The notes under the pieces: generated by a model
The model's database searches: none
What the model was told of the DNA's origin: nothing
What the model saw: the letters and a program-made list of their open reading frames with translations, nothing else
Shown: piece after piece, positions 21,970 through 25,015 of the stretch
How positions within the stretch are numbered: position 1 is the first letter of the stretch
Layout: each line of letters begins with the position of its first letter
Made by a program: the position numbers and the translations under genes
Assembly: GCA_964614415.1 (NCBI GenBank)
Contig: CAZTLE010000038.1
Coordinates: 1-25,015 of the forward strand
Length of the DNA stretch: 25,015 nucleotides
Direction of reading: 5' to 3'
DNA from: CAZTLE01 sp964614415
GTDB lineage: Bacteria > Bacteroidota > Bacteroidia > Flavobacteriales > Flavobacteriaceae

Positions 21970-23274
21970 ATGCGTACAAAGACCCTGAAGAAAAATAAAA
22001 TAAATGTCGTTACCCTTGGATGCTCCAAGAATGTGTATGACAGTGAAGTCCTTATGGGGCAGCTCAAGGCTAACAACAAGGAAGTGGTACACGAAGAAGA
22101 GGGTAATATTGTCGTAATAAACACCTGTGGCTTCATTGCCAATGCGAAGGAAGAAAGTGTGAATACCATCCTCGAGTATGTCCAAAAAAAGGATGAAGGA
22201 GTCGTGGATAAGGTGTTTGTTACCGGATGTCTGTCCGAACGTTATAAACCTGACCTTCAGAAGGAGATTCCCAATGTGGATCAGTATTTTGGAACGACCG
22301 AGTTACCTTCTCTTCTGAAAGCTCTGGGAGCGGATTACAAGCACGAACTGATTGGAGAACGCCTCACCACCACACCGAAAAACTACGCCTATTTTAAAAT
22401 TGCCGAAGGTTGCGACAGACCCTGCTCTTTTTGTGCGATTCCGTTGATGCGTGGAAAACACCGGTCCACACCTATCGAAGAACTCGTGATCGAAGCGGAA
22501 AAACTGGCGGCTGATGGCGTCAAGGAGCTTATTCTAATCGCACAAGATCTTACCTATTACGGGCTGGATCTGTATAAGGAACGAAGATTAGCCGATCTGC
22601 TTAGGGCATTGGTAAAAGTGGAGGGTATTGAATGGATTCGGCTGCATTACGCTTTCCCTACGGGCTTTCCGATGGATGTACTTGAAGTGATGCGACAAGA
22701 ACCCAAAGTCTGCAACTATATTGACATCCCGTTGCAGCATATATCCGATCCCATACTAAAGTCCATGCGCCGTGGTACGACAAAAGCCAAAACCACGAAG
22801 TTGCTAACCGACTTTCGGGAAGCTGTTCCTGAAATGGCCATTCGAACCACCCTTATTGTTGGCTATCCGGGAGAAACAGAAGCGGACTATGAGCTCTTGA
22901 AAGACTGGGTGCGGGAAATGCGTTTTGAGCGTCTGGGATGCTTTACCTATTCCCACGAAGAAAACACCCATGCCTATCAGCTTGTTGATGATGTCCCGGA
23001 AGACGTGAAAATGACACGGGCCAACGAGATCATGGAAATTCAATCCCAAATCTCCTGGGAGCTCAATCAGGAGAAGGTAGGAAAGGAATTCCAGGTTGTT
23101 ATCGATCGTAAAGAAGGCGGTTATTTCGTCGGTCGAACCGAATACGATAGCCCCGATGTTGATAATGAAGTACTCATTCCGGCGAACAATGACTACCTGC
23201 GTACCGGGGAGTTTTATACGGTGAAGATCACCGGCGCCGAAGACTTCGATCTGTACGCTGAAGTAACTTCCTGA
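21970..23274 (+). CDS. rimO: Ribosomal protein uS12 methylthiotransferase RimO
   Basis: 434 aa. The N-terminal MTTase domain carries cysteines Cys18 (LGCSKN), Cys53 (NTCGF) and Cys87 (TGCLSE), ligands of the auxiliary iron-sulfur cluster. The radical-SAM motif is CDRPCSFC (Cys148, Cys152, Cys155). IPLQHISDPILKSMRRG and TLIVGYPGETE follow, and a C-terminal TRAM domain covers about 365-434. LGCSKNVYDSE and the overall layout distinguish RimO from the tRNA enzyme MiaB. It adds a methylthio group to a conserved Asp of ribosomal protein uS12. Confidence 0.95.
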   Translation: MRTKTLKKNKINVVTLGCSKNVYDSEVLMGQLKANNKEVVHEEEGNIVVINTCGFIANAKEESVNTILEYVQKKDEGVVDKVFVTGCLSERYKPDLQKEIPNVDQYFGTTELPSLLKALGADYKHELIGERLTTTPKNYAYFKIAEGCDRPCSFCAIPLMRGKHRSTPIEELVIEAEKLAADGVKELILIAQDLTYYGLDLYKERRLADLLRALVKVEGIEWIRLHYAFPTGFPMDVLEVMRQEPKVCNYIDIPLQHISDPILKSMRRGTTKAKTTKLLTDFREAVPEMAIRTTLIVGYPGETEADYELLKDWVREMRFERLGCFTYSHEENTHAYQLVDDVPEDVKMTRANEIMEIQSQISWELNQEKVGKEFQVVIDRKEGGYFVGRTEYDSPDVDNEVLIPANNDYLRTGEFYTVKITGAEDFDLYAEVTS

Positions 23275-23346
23275 GTATTTAACAGAGGTTTGTAAGAATC
23301 AAGGTGAAAAGTGTACTAACTTAGGGCAGCTTTTACCTGGCAACCA

Positions 23347-24432
23347 ATGAAGCAATCGCTACTTTTTATACCCGATATTTCGGGATTTACCCAGTTCGTT
23401 CAAACTACCGAAGTCGAACACAGTCAGCATGTGATCTCTGAGCTGCTTGAGGTATTGATCAATGCAAATACCCAGGATCTCAAATTGGCAGAGATTGAGG
23501 GAGATGCTTTGTTTTTCTACAAGGAAGCTTCAATTCCGTCGCAGGAAAAGCTCCTGGCGCAGATCGAGACTATGTTTACGGCATTTTACAGTCATCTCAA
23601 GATGCTGGAGAAGAACAGGATTTGTCCGTGCAACGCCTGTGCAACGGCTCCTCAATTGCAGTTGAAGATAGTGGCTCATTCCGGTGAGCTGCAATTTTTG
23701 GATGTTCAGGGAAATCACAAACCCTTTGGGCAATCGGTCATAGAGGCCCATCGATTACTGAAGAACTCCGTGAACAGCGACAACTACACATTGATTAGTT
23801 CGGAACTGGCAGGTATTGTAGGATTACCACTCAATTACCGAAGCAAGCTATTTCAGTTTGAAGCCGGGGCGGATACCTATGACGGAAAGGAGATATCGTA
23901 CGGATATGCTGAAATAGATACGGATAATCTCACGCTAAGGCCTTATGATGAACCCGTTAAGGCGGACCTGAAGCACTGCAAACCAAATGTCGTAAAGGAA
24001 CTTGATTTTGACATTTCTGCTGAGGAATTGTTGGAGTACATCACCAACTACCGATACCGCTACGAGTGGGCTGAAGGCGTGGACGATCTGATCTTTGATG
24101 AGAATGAAGTCACTCGCCTGGGGTCCGAACACGTTTGCGTCATTAATGGAAAACAGCTCGATTTTGTAACCGTGACCAAGGATGTCGAACCGGGACAACT
24201 TGTTTATGGAGAATTAACCACATCACCCCCGCCGGTAGATGCTCTGTATACATTTTTCATTGTAACCCCAACGGGAAGTGATTCCTGCCGTCTCCGTGTC
24301 GAGGTCTTTTGGAAGGCCCTGTCACCAATTAAAAAGCTAATAATTACACTTTTCGCGAAGCGCGCCCTTAAGGAAGGGACATTTAAGGCGATTGAGAACC
24401 TAAAACGCTTTTCAGAAAAGAAGACTTCCTAG
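23347..24432 (+). CDS. DUF2652 domain protein (cyclase-homology-like N-terminus, SRPBCC-like C-terminus)
   Basis: 361 aa. The N-terminal half begins LLFIPDISGFTQFV and continues ELLEVLINANTQDLKLAEIEGDALFFY, the hallmark of DUF2652. It resembles the first strands of class III nucleotidyl-cyclase domains, including the IPDISGF and EGDA acidic positions. A small cysteine cluster, CPCNACAT, sits at about 92-99. The C-terminal half (about 215-361) looks like an SRPBCC/START-type ligand-binding fold (ELLEYITNYRYRYEWAEGVDDL, then a beta-rich region and FKAIENLKRF). Enzymatic activity is unproven. It is a single gene; a weak promoter candidate is TTG at 23290 with TAACTTAG at 23317. Confidence 0.8.
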   Translation: MKQSLLFIPDISGFTQFVQTTEVEHSQHVISELLEVLINANTQDLKLAEIEGDALFFYKEASIPSQEKLLAQIETMFTAFYSHLKMLEKNRICPCNACATAPQLQLKIVAHSGELQFLDVQGNHKPFGQSVIEAHRLLKNSVNSDNYTLISSELAGIVGLPLNYRSKLFQFEAGADTYDGKEISYGYAEIDTDNLTLRPYDEPVKADLKHCKPNVVKELDFDISAEELLEYITNYRYRYEWAEGVDDLIFDENEVTRLGSEHVCVINGKQLDFVTVTKDVEPGQLVYGELTTSPPPVDALYTFFIVTPTGSDSCRLRVEVFWKALSPIKKLIITLFAKRALKEGTFKAIENLKRFSEKKTS

Positions 24433-24456
24433 ACTTTCCGTAATGCACTATTTTTA
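24426..24456 (+). promoter_or_regulatory. Possible promoter of the terminal lipoprotein gene
   Basis: TTC (24426-24428), 20 nt, then TATTTTTA (24449-24456): each element is one base off consensus but the spacing is exact. It overlaps the end of the DUF2652 gene. Confidence 0.35.
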
Positions 24457-24476
24457 GGGTTGCAAACCAACACCCT

Positions 24477-25015
24477 ATGCGTTACTACTTTTTTCTAATC
24501 GGACTGTTCCTAATTTCCTGTAAGTCTGAAGTTAAGTCCGATTCAAAGGACAATTCCCCCGTGGCCGAGCGAACCCCTTTATTGATCTCACAGGATGACG
24601 CGCTACCTTCGGGTGACAATAGTTCGCTCCCCAGGCTTTTTGCTACCGAAGACAAACTCTACCTTTCATGGGTGGAGCAGAAGGATAGTCTGGCTGAATT
24701 GTACTACTCGGTCTATGAGAATGGAAGTTGGACACCCGGGGAGATGATCATCTCGGGTATCGATTGGTTTGTGAATTGGGCGGATTTTCCGGCCATAGCC
24801 GAAAAGGATGGCAACCTGCTTAATAGTTTTCTTCAAAAATCGGCCGATGGTACTTATACCTATGATGTTAAATTAAACCTCTATTCAGCACAGGAGGACA
24901 GCTGGAATAAGAACTTTGTTCTGCACGACGATGGCACACAAAGCGAGCATGGTTTTGTTTCTATGGTTCCTACTGATGAAGACGATTTCTTTTTGGTTTG
25001 GCTGGATGGTCGTGA
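24477..25015 (+). CDS. Putative lipoprotein with sialidase-like repeats, N-terminal part
   Basis: Partial: ATG at 24477, open to the right edge (179 codons, no stop). MRYYFFLIGLFLISCKSE is a lipoprotein signal with lipobox LISC (Cys15), followed by a Ser/Asp/Lys-rich tether. The mature part has spaced motifs such as LPRLFATEDKLYLSWVEQ and YYSVYENGSWTPGE, then WFVNWADFPAIAEKDGN and FFLVWLDGR. These look like four-stranded blades of a beta-propeller of the sialidase/BNR-like kind, though canonical Asp boxes are not visible in this part. It is expected to be membrane-anchored; function unknown. Confidence 0.75.
   Translation, partial: MRYYFFLIGLFLISCKSEVKSDSKDNSPVAERTPLLISQDDALPSGDNSSLPRLFATEDKLYLSWVEQKDSLAELYYSVYENGSWTPGEMIISGIDWFVNWADFPAIAEKDGNLLNSFLQKSADGTYTYDVKLNLYSAQEDSWNKNFVLHDDGTQSEHGFVSMVPTDEDDFFLVWLDGR

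Overview
The window looks like chromosomal DNA from a member of the Bacteroidota, most likely a marine flavobacterium. The signs are two secreted proteins with C-terminal type IX secretion (T9SS) sorting domains, a CarboxypepD_reg/TonB-dependent outer-membrane receptor, almost no Shine-Dalgarno sequences, and several promoters of the Bacteroidota type (TTG, about 20 nt, TAnnTTTG). It also carries the order rpmB, rpmG, DUF4295, ftsY, rimO, which I know from Flavobacteriia. No tRNA, rRNA, transposase, CRISPR array or phage gene was seen.

Layout. (1) 1-7.6 kb: the first 525 codons of an exported S9D-type glutamyl endopeptidase-like protease (minus) and, divergent from it, a FabH-type ketoacyl-ACP synthase. 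These are followed by a TonB-dependent receptor (minus), a CoA-binding protein, and a sodium:solute symporter whose end overlaps the CoA-binding gene tail to tail. (2) 7.7-10.4 kb: a large T9SS-secreted protein with Asp-box/BNR-like repeats, closed by a strong terminator. (3) 10.4-13.6 kb: recR, a glycosyltransferase that appears to start with TTG, and a 2-oxoacid dehydrogenase E2 gene. (4) 13.6-16.4 kb: an unusual patch. A T9SS-secreted protein of exactly seven propeller-like repeats lies between two diverged direct copies of one segment. The left copy ends in a decayed fragment of a glutaredoxin-like gene, while the right copy starts with a fragment of the E2 3' end and runs into the intact glutaredoxin-like gene. 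(5) 16.4-19.5 kb: a DEDDh exonuclease, then a tight cluster of a FAH-family hydrolase, an HPt domain protein and CinA. (6) 19.5-23.3 kb: a translation and protein-targeting block (bL28, bL33, the 50-aa DUF4295 protein, FtsY, a small membrane protein, RimO). (7) 23.3 kb to the end: a DUF2652 protein and the N-terminal part of a lipoprotein.

The most interesting structure is between the genes. Four intergenic spacers (after E2, after the propeller gene, after the exonuclease and after ftsY) carry the same two-part repeat in the same orientation: a T/G-rich left half and a right half of drifting 8-bp A/C-rich tandem units. One copy also holds a 19-bp GC-rich palindrome that its sister copy lacks. 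This repeat family probably mediated the duplication around the propeller gene.

Most genes are ordinary housekeeping genes. I see no evidence for a defence system or a secondary-metabolite system in this window.
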